28,885 bases of DNA. Origin: Paracoccaceae bacterium. GTDB lineage: Bacteria > Pseudomonadota > Alphaproteobacteria > Rhodobacterales > Rhodobacteraceae. Under the pieces are notes generated by a model. That model made no database searches. It was not told where the DNA came from and saw nothing but the letters and a program-made list of their open reading frames with translations. Within the stretch, counting starts at the first letter, position 1. Each line of letters opens with the position of its first letter. The stretch is from contig JAKITE010000024.1 in assembly GCA_021648225.1 (NCBI GenBank), positions 1-28,885 on the forward strand. Reading direction: 5' to 3'. The translations under genes and the position numbers were made by a program. This document shows, one piece after another, positions 22,536-28,885 of the stretch.

Positions 22536-23723
22536 CTATTCATAGATTTCGCGGTATTTACGAACAAACCGCATTGCGAGAATGTTCAGAACCAGCGTTA
22601 GACAAAAAAGCGTAAAGGCCAGCGAAAACGCGGGGCCAGCAGCGGTCGAAGCATCGGTATCGCCGGTGATCAGCATCACGATTTGCACGGTAACGGTGGT
22701 TACGGCCTCTAGCGGGTTTGCGGTCAGATTGGCGCCTTGGCCAGCCGCCATCACCACCACCATGGTTTCGCCAACTGCGCGTGAAACCCCCAAAAGCAGG
22801 GCTGAAAATATCCCCGGCAGGGCGGCAGGCAATACAACCTGACGCACGGTTTCAGCGCGTGTAGCACCCAGCGCATAAGACCCGTCGCGCAGGGATTGCG
22901 GTACCGAATTGATCACATCATCCGCCAGTGATGAAATTGACGGAATGATCATAATGCCAATCACAATTCCCGCCGCCAAAGCGCTCTCGGAGGCCACATT
23001 CACCCCGAACAACCCGCCAGTGTCGCGCAAAAGTGGCGCGACAGTAATGGCGGCAAAAAACCCGTAAACCACGGTGGGAATACCGGCCAGAACCTCCATC
23101 ATCGGTTTGATCCAGCCGCGCAAACGCAGGCTGGCAAATTCCGACAGGTAAATCGCGGCAAACAACCCGATCGGCGTGGCGATCAGCATGGCAATGCCGG
23201 TGATCATCGCAGTGCCCAATAACAAGGGCATGATCCCGACACGGTCAGGGTCAATCACACCGTTTTGCAAACCGGATAATGGCGACCAGCGCGGGCCAAA
23301 CAAAAATTTGTCTACCCGCCAGTTGATGCTTTCAAAGAAATTGAAGGTCTCGAATACCAGCGACAAAACAATGCCGATGGTGGTTAACACCGCAACCCCC
23401 GCACAGGCAAACAGAATGCCGGTGACAATTTTTTCCGATTTATTACGGGCGCGGGTATCCACCCCGATATTCAGGCTGCTGGCAATGCCGGCAATCACAG
23501 CAACCGCCAGCGCCAGTGCCGGATGCAGCGACAGGTTTGCAAAAGCCAGCAATGCCGCTGCACCAAAAAGCATCACCCATAAAAAGCTGTAAAACCCGTG
23601 ATAGCCAGGGCGCGAATGCAGGCTGGCCAAATCGCCATTACTGACCAACACTGCCTTTTGCCGTGATAAAAGGAAAAATCCGGCCGCGACCAGTGTGGTC
23701 AGTAATGCAACAAAAGCAACCAT
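22536..23723 (-). CDS. pstC: Phosphate ABC transporter permease PstC
   Basis: This 395-residue protein has an N-terminal extension of about 75-100 residues with two to three extra hydrophobic helices compared with enteric PstC. The permease core carries EAA loop DGSYALGATRAETVRQVVLPAALPGI, preceded by LAGIPTVVYGFFA and followed by GVSRAVGETMVV, all conserved in PstC. Start ATG at 23723 overlaps the pstS stop by one base (TGATG), so it is translationally coupled to the binding protein. It is the partner of PstA. Confidence 0.95.
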   Translation of the reverse strand: MVAFVALLTTLVAAGFFLLSRQKAVLVSNGDLASLHSRPGYHGFYSFLWVMLFGAAALLAFANLSLHPALALAVAVIAGIASSLNIGVDTRARNKSEKIVTGILFACAGVAVLTTIGIVLSLVFETFNFFESINWRVDKFLFGPRWSPLSGLQNGVIDPDRVGIMPLLLGTAMITGIAMLIATPIGLFAAIYLSEFASLRLRGWIKPMMEVLAGIPTVVYGFFAAITVAPLLRDTGGLFGVNVASESALAAGIVIGIMIIPSISSLADDVINSVPQSLRDGSYALGATRAETVRQVVLPAALPGIFSALLLGVSRAVGETMVVVMAAGQGANLTANPLEAVTTVTVQIVMLITGDTDASTAAGPAFSLAFTLFCLTLVLNILAMRFVRKYREIYE

Positions 23724-24697
23724 CAGTGCAGCTCGTCATCGGTCATCGGGGTCAGATTGCTGGCGGTAGCCGCATTTTGTAAAAACAGGTCCTGATCAGG
23801 CGGGATCAATCCCTTGTCGGCCAGATACCCGTCTTCGCCGCTGGCCGCATCGGAAACCAGTTCGGCGACAAAACCTTCCAACCCGGGAATCAACCCGATA
23901 TGGGCAGCTTTGACATAGACATAAAGCGAGCGGGAAATGGTATAATCCCCGTCGGCAATGGCATCAAATGTCGGTTCCACCCCGTTAACCGAGGCGCCTT
24001 TGATGACATCAAAATTCTGGTCAAGAAAGGAAAACCCGAAAATCCCCAATGCGTTCGGATTGGTTTCCAGCTTTGATACAATCAGATTATCGTTTTCGCC
24101 TGCATCCACATATATACCATCTTCGCGCATGGAAATGCCTTCGCAGGCGACCAGACCGGTGGTTTCGCAGCCCTCGTGCAGCACCAGTTCTTCAAACGCA
24201 TCGCGGGTGCCAGATGATGGCGGCGGCCCCAGCACCTCGATGGTAATTGCCGGCAGTGACGGGTCTATGTCGCTCCACATTTCGGGCAGGGGGCCATTTG
24301 CCGCCAATGCCAGCGTTAGCTGTTCAATGGTCAGGCTGAACCGTGGCCCGCGCAGGGCGTTGGCAATGACAATGCCGTCATATCCGATGATGATTTCGAC
24401 AATTTCATCAACACCGTTTTCGCGGCATTGCGCAAATTCCTTGGCTTTTATGCGACGCGAGGCATTGGCGATATCGGGGGTGTTTTCGCCAATTCCGGCA
24501 CAGAACAATTTCAACCCCCCGCCTGATCCGGTCGATTCAACAATCGGGGTCGGGTAATCGGGATTGCGGCCAAATTGTTCGGCAACTGCGGTGGAAAAAG
24601 GAAACACGGTTGATGATCCGACAATGCGTATTTCGTCGCGCGCCAAGGCCGGGCTTGCCATCAAAAGGGCCATAGAGGTCAGGATGGAAAATTTCAC
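23723..24697 (-). CDS. pstS: Periplasmic phosphate-binding protein PstS
   Basis: A GTG start at 24697 with GGAG 8 nt upstream gives 324 residues: a signal peptide of about 19 residues (ASPALA/R) and a mature PstS with IVGSSTVFPFSTAVAEQFG at the N-terminus. The ligand-site motifs ESTGSGGG, NASRRIK and SSGTRDAF coordinate phosphate in this family. An ATG 30 codons upstream (24787) is in frame, but it would put non-signal sequence before the leader and run through the Pho box, so GTG is chosen. It is first of the pst block, directly behind a three-repeat Pho box, so phosphate starvation should induce it through PhoB. Confidence 0.95.
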   Translation of the reverse strand: MKFSILTSMALLMASPALARDEIRIVGSSTVFPFSTAVAEQFGRNPDYPTPIVESTGSGGGLKLFCAGIGENTPDIANASRRIKAKEFAQCRENGVDEIVEIIIGYDGIVIANALRGPRFSLTIEQLTLALAANGPLPEMWSDIDPSLPAITIEVLGPPPSSGTRDAFEELVLHEGCETTGLVACEGISMREDGIYVDAGENDNLIVSKLETNPNALGIFGFSFLDQNFDVIKGASVNGVEPTFDAIADGDYTISRSLYVYVKAAHIGLIPGLEGFVAELVSDAASGEDGYLADKGLIPPDQDLFLQNAATASNLTPMTDDELH

Positions 24698-24755
24698 AGG
24701 ATTGCTCCGTCTGGTTAGATTCAACGGCAACCTAGCCAGATTCGCACAAGGTAAT

Positions 24756-24783
24756 ATTTCAGTTGCATGACGATTTAGTGACG
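24756..24783 (-). promoter_or_regulatory. Pho box upstream of pstS (three repeats, 11-bp period)
   Basis: Read on the minus strand: CGTCAC (24783-24778), CGTCAT (24772-24767) and TGAAAT (24761-24756), spaced exactly 11 bp with AT-rich spacers. PhoB sites are direct repeats of a TGTCAT-like hexamer at 11-bp spacing, so the pattern and place (about 59 bp before the GTG start) agree. The third repeat is the weakest match. Confidence 0.7.
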
Positions 24784-24873
24784 TCATAAGTGCTTGTAAG
24801 TTAACGGTAAATTTGCCTTTATACCTAAAAACACACGGGTGGCATTAATATTCAACCGCAATTTTATGAAGTA

Positions 24874-24896
24874 AAAGCCTTGGTAATGCCGGCTTT
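24874..24896 (-). terminator. Possible weak terminator at the end of truA-phoR
   Basis: On the minus strand AAAGCC (24896-24891) and GGCTTT (24879-24874) can pair across an 11-nt loop, followed by one further T and then ACTT. The stem overlaps the truA-phoR stop codon. It is short, so it may only reduce read-through into the pst genes. Confidence 0.35.
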
Positions 24897-26736
24897 ATTG
24901 CGCCACCGGAAGCCACATGGTAAACACGCTGCCCTTGCCAATTTCCGAGGTGATTTCCAGCATACCGTTATGCCGGTTCAAAATATGTTTAACAATCGCC
25001 AACCCCAGCCCTGTGCCGCCTTTATCGCGGCTTTTGGCAACGCTGACGCGGTAAAACCGTTCGGTCAGGCGGGGCAGGTGTTCGGGGGCAATGCCCTCGC
25101 CGCAATCACGCACCGAAATACCGACCATACCGGGGTAGTTTTTGCTGGGCAAGGCGGTGCCAATCATGATCGGGCCTCCGGCGCTGTTGTATTTTATGGC
25201 GTTTTCGAACAGGTTGATCAGCACTTGATTCAATTGCGCCCGATCCCCCGAAACCATCGGCATATCGGGCAAAAGATCAACCTTGATCACTGCCCCCAGC
25301 TTTTCCTGCAATGGCTGCACATCGGCCACCGCCTCGGATACCAGCGCATTTAACGCGCATTTTTCATGCGGGGTTTTATGTTCGGCCAGCTCGATCCGGT
25401 TCAGCGACATCAGATCGCTGACAAGGTTCTGCATCCGCCCCGCCTGCGCCGCCATTACCGATAAAAACCGTTCGCGGGCTTCGGGGTCGTCTTTTGCATG
25501 GCCTTGCAGGGTTTCGATATAGCCCGAAATAGACGCCAGCGGCGTGCGTAATTCATGGCTGACATTGGCGATAAAATCGCTGCGCATTTGTTCGGCTTTG
25601 CGCACCAGGGTGCGTTCCTCGATGGCGACAATCACGCGGATGTTTTTGCCAAATTCACTGCCGCCGGGCAACAAACCGATATGGGCATTAAAATGGCGTT
25701 CGCCCCAGTTATCGGTCTGGAATTTGATCTTGCCGGTTTTGCCTTTATCAATTGCCGCATTAACGGCTTTGACAAAAATATCCGATTCAAACACACCTGA
25801 AAAATGCTGGCGCATGCGCAGATTCGGAAACAGGTCCAGCGCTGATTGATTGGCTTGCGCCACGCGGCCTTTTCGGGTGATCACCAGCAAGGGCAGCGGC
25901 ATTTGTTCCAGCATGGTCGCACCAATACCGGTGGCCAGATGCTGGACCGGCTCCAGCGGCAGGTGCATACGGTTAAACGGGTCAATCGGATAGCGCACAT
26001 CGGCCAGATACAGCCCTTGGGGTGGGCAAACAGGGCCACAGGCGGCGCGGTCGCGGGATTCCAGCGCGTGCAAAACATCCGATGGCTGCCAAGACCCGGC
26101 CCCGACCCGTTCCAGTGTGCCGACAAAGCTGCGGACCTGGTTATGCAAAAAACTGCGGGCACGAATATGAAACCGTATTTCGGTGCCACCGGAATGGGCC
26201 GAGGTCTCGATACGCAATTCATTCAGGGTTTTGACAGGGCTGGCAGCTTGGCAGATCGAGGATCGAAACGTGGTGAAATCATGTTTGCCAATCAGATAAT
26301 GCGCCGCCTCGCGCATGGCGCGCACATCCAGATTATGCTTGATCTGCCACATGGTGCCTTTGGCAAAAGTCAGCGGCGCACGGCGGCAAAACAGGCGAAA
26401 CGTATAGCGGCGTTCATCAGCACCAAAGCGCGCATGGAAATCATCGGGCACTGCAACGACGGCCAGAATGGAAACAGGGTGCTGGCGCAGATGGTAATTA
26501 AGTGCCTCGTTCAGGCGAAACGGGTCCCAAGTCTCGGCCAGATCAACATGGGCAACCTGCCCCGTAGCATGCACGCCGGTATCCGTGCGCCCCGCGCCCT
26601 GAATGCCGTCATGGTCTTTTTGCAAAAGCCGCAAGGCGTCTTCGATGGTGCCCTGAACGGTCGGCTGATCAATCTGGCGCTGCCAGCCATTAAACGGCGC
26701 GCCGGAATATTCGATTTTAAGGGCATAACGGGGCAA
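24895..26736 (-). CDS. truA-phoR: TruA-PhoR fusion: tRNA pseudouridine synthase A joined to a phosphate-sensor histidine kinase
   Basis: One uninterrupted 613-codon frame encodes two complete proteins. Residues 1-256 are TruA: YSGAPFNGWQRQ, catalytic D52 in GRTDTGVHA, ERRYTFRL, RARSFLHNQVR and the C-terminal CPPQGLYLADVRYP; TruA makes pseudouridine at positions 38-40 of tRNA anticodon arms. Residues ~257-613 are a PhoR-like kinase: a PAS-type segment (about 275-375), HisKA with H394 in NVSHELRTPLAS, N-box N508/N512, G1 D544 (DCGEGI) and G2 GGTGLGLA. No transmembrane helix is visible, so it should be cytosolic. The start is TTG at 26736, with AAGGAAA at suitable distance. I read the junction codon by codon: no stop is present. 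Internal ATGs at 25968, 25914 and 25902 have no good Shine-Dalgarno. The gene precedes pstSCAB-phoU-phoB. A natural fusion or a one-base sequencing error are both possible. Confidence 0.85.
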   Translation of the reverse strand: MPRYALKIEYSGAPFNGWQRQIDQPTVQGTIEDALRLLQKDHDGIQGAGRTDTGVHATGQVAHVDLAETWDPFRLNEALNYHLRQHPVSILAVVAVPDDFHARFGADERRYTFRLFCRRAPLTFAKGTMWQIKHNLDVRAMREAAHYLIGKHDFTTFRSSICQAASPVKTLNELRIETSAHSGGTEIRFHIRARSFLHNQVRSFVGTLERVGAGSWQPSDVLHALESRDRAACGPVCPPQGLYLADVRYPIDPFNRMHLPLEPVQHLATGIGATMLEQMPLPLLVITRKGRVAQANQSALDLFPNLRMRQHFSGVFESDIFVKAVNAAIDKGKTGKIKFQTDNWGERHFNAHIGLLPGGSEFGKNIRVIVAIEERTLVRKAEQMRSDFIANVSHELRTPLASISGYIETLQGHAKDDPEARERFLSVMAAQAGRMQNLVSDLMSLNRIELAEHKTPHEKCALNALVSEAVADVQPLQEKLGAVIKVDLLPDMPMVSGDRAQLNQVLINLFENAIKYNSAGGPIMIGTALPSKNYPGMVGISVRDCGEGIAPEHLPRLTERFYRVSVAKSRDKGGTGLGLAIVKHILNRHNGMLEITSEIGKGSVFTMWLPVAQ

Positions 26737-26814
26737 ATCAGCGTTTCCTTTGGCTTGCCACGCAATATCCGATCATTTGTTGAAACGCCAGCGGTTGTCT
26801 CGACAAAACGCAGC

Positions 26815-27321
26815 TTACGTGATCCATATTCCGGCTTCGTCTTCCAGAACCCGCAGCCGGTCAAGGCTGTTTTGGGTCCAAACCTCATTCCATTTATAAA
26901 ATATATCAACGGCGGGCACATCTTGGGGCAGTTGCACCAACGGGTGTTTTGTGGTGGTGAAAATGTGAACATCCGGTGAAAACAGATCAGGGTTATCCAG
27001 CGTGCCAACCCGGATGAAACGGATGCGTTTATTCAGGCCGCCCATGGAATAATTGCTCCAGAGCGCGGTTTTGCATTTGGAGCAGCGCGCGATAATCTGG
27101 CCTTTGCCGCTGGGTGTTGGCACGGTTATTTCCTCAATTTCCCCCGATAGCAGTTTGACTTTGTCAGCTTCAAACAGGGCGTTAATGGCAAATGCTGTGC
27201 CGGAATTTCGCTGGCAACCGCGGCAATGGCACCCATGCACAACCATCGGTTCCATCGTTGTCTCAAAACGGGTATTTCCGCAGATACATCCGCCCTCAAC
27301 AGTTTTTTCTTGGTCATTCAT
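26815..27321 (-). CDS. GFA-family (glutathione-dependent formaldehyde-activating / CENP-V-like) zinc protein
   Basis: This 168-residue protein has the seven-cysteine pattern of the GFA family: C12-x-C14, C31-x-C33-x2-C36 (HGCHCRGCQRNSGTAF) and C80-x2-C83 (ARCSKCK), two zinc sites of a small beta fold. The founding enzyme Gfa was proposed to speed S-hydroxymethyl-glutathione formation from formaldehyde; many family members have no proven activity. A formaldehyde link would suit the demethylating enzyme at 13799-16300, which can release formaldehyde, but the genes are not adjacent, so this is only suggestive. It lies 78 bp upstream of truA-phoR on the same strand and 69 bp downstream of the hemoglobin gene, beyond a strong hairpin. 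Confidence 0.9.
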   Translation of the reverse strand: MNDQEKTVEGGCICGNTRFETTMEPMVVHGCHCRGCQRNSGTAFAINALFEADKVKLLSGEIEEITVPTPSGKGQIIARCSKCKTALWSNYSMGGLNKRIRFIRVGTLDNPDLFSPDVHIFTTTKHPLVQLPQDVPAVDIFYKWNEVWTQNSLDRLRVLEDEAGIWIT

Positions 27322-27348
27322 GGTGCATTTAGCCTTTTTAGGTTTGGT

Positions 27349-27384
27349 CTTATCAGCGCGGCAATCCGATGCCGCGCTGATAAG
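27349..27384 (-). terminator. Strong hairpin after the truncated-hemoglobin gene
   Basis: A perfect 15-bp stem CTTATCAGCGCGGCA / TGCCGCGCTGATAAG with a 6-nt loop lies 6 bp past the hemoglobin stop codon on the minus strand. There is no T-run after it (ACCAAACC), so it may act as a processing or stability hairpin or a factor-assisted terminator separating the osmC-hemoglobin pair from the GFA gene. Confidence 0.75.
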
Positions 27385-27390
27385 AAAGTG

Positions 27391-27759
27391 TTATGCAGAA
27401 ACAATATCAGCTTTGAGGCTGTCAAAAAACCCCATCACCTCGCCGCCCTCGGTCGGGCCAACGCCCATATCGCCAGCGACACTGCCAGCGATTTCAAGAA
27501 ACCGTGCCCAGTCAGCTTCGGTGATGCCCATGCCCGCATGGGTAAGCGCCATATCGCGGCCTTTGTAATACATTTGCCCGCCGGTGGCTTTGACAAAGTA
27601 GTCAATCAAAAGTTGAAGCTCCTGCGCGTTGCGGTCTTCGCCGCGATTGGTCCAGAAACGGCCCAGCAGGTCGTCCTTTCGTGCCGCCGCGACAACGTTG
27701 GTGGCAAACATTGCGATGCCGTCATATGCGCCAAGGCGAGAATAAAGTGAATCCGTCAT
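27391..27759 (-). CDS. Group 1 truncated hemoglobin (trHbN-like)
   Basis: From ATG at 27759 (AAGGAAA about 9 nt upstream) the protein has 122 residues, the usual length of 2-on-2 hemoglobins. An upstream in-frame ATG at 27816 would overlap osmC and is rejected. Family marks: MTDSLYSRLGAYDGI at the N-terminus (the SLYxxLGGxxAI motif), FW near 35, and YYKGRDMALTHAGMGI, where H74 is the proximal haem ligand and the following GMGI matches group 1. Such proteins bind O2 and NO and often detoxify NO. It is co-directional with the OsmC-like gene 37 bp upstream, so probably one transcript for oxidative/nitrosative defence. Confidence 0.92.
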   Translation of the reverse strand: MTDSLYSRLGAYDGIAMFATNVVAAARKDDLLGRFWTNRGEDRNAQELQLLIDYFVKATGGQMYYKGRDMALTHAGMGITEADWARFLEIAGSVAGDMGVGPTEGGEVMGFFDSLKADIVSA

Positions 27760-27796
27760 TTTATAAATTTCCTTATTTGAATGGTTGATTTCAGGG

Positions 27797-28312
27797 TTAG
27801 GCAATCGTGACCTCAACTGTTGAGGGCGTTGCCCTGCGACAGCCGTCTGCGACTGGCGAATGGGTCACTGCGTAATCGACGATCTCTCGCAAGGTTTTTT
27901 CAGCCACACCGGCTGCACCAATTGTAACGCGGGTTCGCAGGCTTAACGAACCGGCAGGAACCGATTTGTCGATGCCAAATAAGCCGCGATCATCGTCAAC
28001 ACTGTCAGCGGCGACTTCAAGTGTATCCAGCGAAATTCCCAGCTCTGCAGCGCGCAAGGCAATTCTGGTGGCGTCACAAGTTGCAAGTGCGGCGCGGGCC
28101 AGCCAGCCGGGTGACGGTGCAGTTGCGCCCCCGCCAACGGCTTTGGGCATGTCGGTCACTACCGATTGCCCATCCTCCCCGGTGGCACGGCACCGCAGGC
28201 CGCTTTCCATAACCGCAGTGATCGGCGGGCTGGTGCTTAGCGCGTCTTTCGGGTTTTCTGTCAAATAGGCAATAACATCTTTAACCGAGTTCTGAATATG
28301 TTCGATTGACAT
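27797..28312 (-). CDS. OsmC-family protein (thiol peroxidase-like)
   Basis: This 171-residue protein is of the OsmC/Ohr superfamily. The two conserved cysteines are visible: C79 in ARAALATCDATRIALRAAE at the start of the long central helix and C158 in HSPVADGCRRAT near the C-terminus. Classical OsmC/Ohr use such a pair to reduce organic hydroperoxides. The ~30 residues before the first strand are longer than in Ohr, so this is a general OsmC-like member and the substrate is not certain. Start ATG at 28312 follows AGGGAGA. It is upstream of the truncated hemoglobin and divergent from a LysR-type regulator whose gene is cut short. Confidence 0.9.
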   Translation of the reverse strand: MSIEHIQNSVKDVIAYLTENPKDALSTSPPITAVMESGLRCRATGEDGQSVVTDMPKAVGGGATAPSPGWLARAALATCDATRIALRAAELGISLDTLEVAADSVDDDRGLFGIDKSVPAGSLSLRTRVTIGAAGVAEKTLREIVDYAVTHSPVADGCRRATPSTVEVTIA

Positions 28313-28400
28313 TGTTTTCTCCCTGTTTATGTCAAAATAATTTTCTTGCTATATTGATTGCATTGGAACACCTTGTTGGGAATTGGCAAAAAATCGACAA

Positions 28401-28417
28401 GCATTTTGCAAAAATGC
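28401..28417. promoter_or_regulatory. Operator-like inverted repeat between osmC-like gene and lysR
   Basis: GCATTTT-gca-AAAATGC is a perfect 7-3-7 inverted repeat lying 19 bp before the LysR ATG and about 88 bp before the osmC ATG. A symmetric site in a divergent regulator-target gap fits LysR-type control, although the strict T-N11-A spacing is not centred on the dyad. Confidence 0.45.
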
Positions 28418-28436
28418 ACATAACGGGGGCCATCGG

Positions 28437-28520
28437 ATGCAATGGGATGACGCGCGGATATTTCTTGCCGTCGCCCGTGAAGGGTCTTTTAGCGGTGCTG
28501 CCAAGCGATTGGATGTTTAG
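28437..28520 (+). pseudogene. LysR-type regulator, N-terminal fragment only
   Basis: ATG at 28437 opens MQWDDARIFLAVAREGSFSG and continues AAKRLDV, the standard N-terminus of a LysR-type regulator (helix 1 and the first HTH helix). A stop (TAG, 28518-28520) then ends it after 27 residues. The similarity stops abruptly after LDV, where family members continue with the recognition helix (typically ...STVSRRI). The remaining ~270 residues are absent and the following DNA is different in composition. It normally would regulate the divergent osmC-like gene. It is either truncated in the genome by a rearrangement or by a wrong assembly join. Confidence 0.85.
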
Positions 28521-28885
28521 TGCGCGCAGCCTACCGCTCATCGCCGTCGTGTGCGTAATCCTCACCGCGCGCATGGCCTGGGGCCAACCCACGACTGCCG
28601 GCAGGCTCTGGGCTGCCCGCTCGGGCTTCGCCATGTTCGCCCTGTTGATGCTACTCAAGGTGTTGTTCAGCGTCATTCTCGCCCACTACGGCTTTGCCCT
28701 GGCGGTTTGCGCCATGGCCCTGATGTTCTCGGCGCTGCTGGAATGGCTGCCACGTTCCGGTCCCTTCAAACAATCCGGGGGCATCGTGTTGCGTTGGGCC
28801 GTGTTGGCTTGGCTGATCTCCACCAGCATCGGATTTTGGTCCATGACCGAAGCTTCCTTCGCCATCAAAAACGTCGCCGTTGGAA
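28513..28885 (+). CDS. Fragment of a multi-spanning membrane protein, different composition
   Basis: An open frame runs from ATG 28513 (or from the junction at about 28516) to the window edge without a stop, about 124 codons. It is rich in Leu, Ala, Val and Phe, with at least three hydrophobic segments, and shows strong preference for G/C in third position unlike the rest of the window. The stretch AHYGFALAV in a hydrophobic context, followed by LEWLP, recalls polytopic glycosyltransferase-like (PMT/GT39-type) membrane proteins, where it lies mid-protein; I am not certain of this. The ATG lies inside the lysR remnant and has no ribosome binding site, so I read the frame as an internal piece of a longer gene joined here rather than a true start. 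Confidence 0.5.
   Translation, partial: MFSARSLPLIAVVCVILTARMAWGQPTTAGRLWAARSGFAMFALLMLLKVLFSVILAHYGFALAVCAMALMFSALLEWLPRSGPFKQSGGIVLRWAVLAWLISTSIGFWSMTEASFAIKNVAVG

Noticed and set aside
25846..26979. Long plus-strand open frame (about 377 codons) antisense to truA-phoR
   Set aside because: It mirrors the codon structure of the real gene on the other strand, has no family motifs and no ribosome binding site.
28332..28676. Minus-strand frame across the lysR junction
   Set aside because: It crosses the breakpoint between two unlike sequences and has no family features.
1..28885. tRNA, rRNA, CRISPR arrays, insertion sequences and prophage genes
   Set aside because: Every gap was read on both strands; no cloverleaf, spaced repeats, transposase or integrase was seen.

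Overview
The window looks like a chromosomal segment of an alphaproteobacterium, most likely Rhodobacterales / Roseobacter-like. The basis is gene order and family content: mucR beside miaB-phoH-ybeY-corC, a phoR-pstSCAB-phoU-phoB block, PstA with a large periplasmic insert, and GcvT-type dimethylglycine/sarcosine dehydrogenase genes. Base composition is moderate, neither very GC-rich nor AT-rich. There are no rRNA, tRNA, CRISPR or insertion-sequence features that I can support. Most genes lie on the minus strand.

Region 1-3892 (minus) is a tRNA/ribosome-maintenance operon, miaB - phoH(ybeZ) - ybeY - corC/hlyC, with the last gene running off the left edge and a mucR-type regulator upstream of miaB. 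Region 3893-9410 holds a 316-bp regulatory gap with a 10-bp inverted repeat, a FieF-like cation diffusion facilitator (+), a membrane-bound hybrid histidine kinase with PAS and receiver domains (-), and an M3 oligopeptidase (-). Region 9411-12012 holds a secreted four-EF-hand protein (+), a periplasmic YceI protein (-), and an ECF sigma factor with its membrane anti-sigma factor (+); a strong hairpin separates the convergent EF-hand and yceI genes. Region 12009-17393 is an amine/amino-acid catabolism block: an ABC permease and a binding protein (-, no ATPase gene next to them), divergent from a dimethylglycine/sarcosine-dehydrogenase-like FAD-GcvT enzyme and an overlapping second FAD oxidoreductase (+).

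Region 17427-18623 is a small AT-richer module, an excisionase-type HTH antitoxin plus a PIN-domain toxin, with palindromic operator candidates upstream. Region 18624-26736 is the complete phosphate-response locus, in transcription order phoR - pstS - pstC - pstA - pstB - phoU - phoB. A three-repeat Pho box lies directly upstream of pstS.

The outstanding feature is that the phosphate sensor kinase is not a free-standing gene. It is the C-terminal half of one 613-codon reading frame whose N-terminal half is a complete tRNA pseudouridine synthase A (TruA). The junction is in frame, has no stop codon, and the kinase half has no good start site of its own. If real, this covalently couples a tRNA-modification enzyme to the Pho two-component system. 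A one-base sequencing error at the junction is the main alternative.

Region 26815-28312 (minus) is a stress/detoxification group: a GFA-family zinc protein, a group-1 truncated hemoglobin and an OsmC-like protein. From 28437 a LysR-type regulator begins divergently but is cut off after 27 codons inside its helix-turn-helix. The last ~370 bases are a GC-richer open frame for a multi-spanning membrane protein that also looks truncated at the same point, so the right end is either a rearrangement breakpoint or an assembly chimera.
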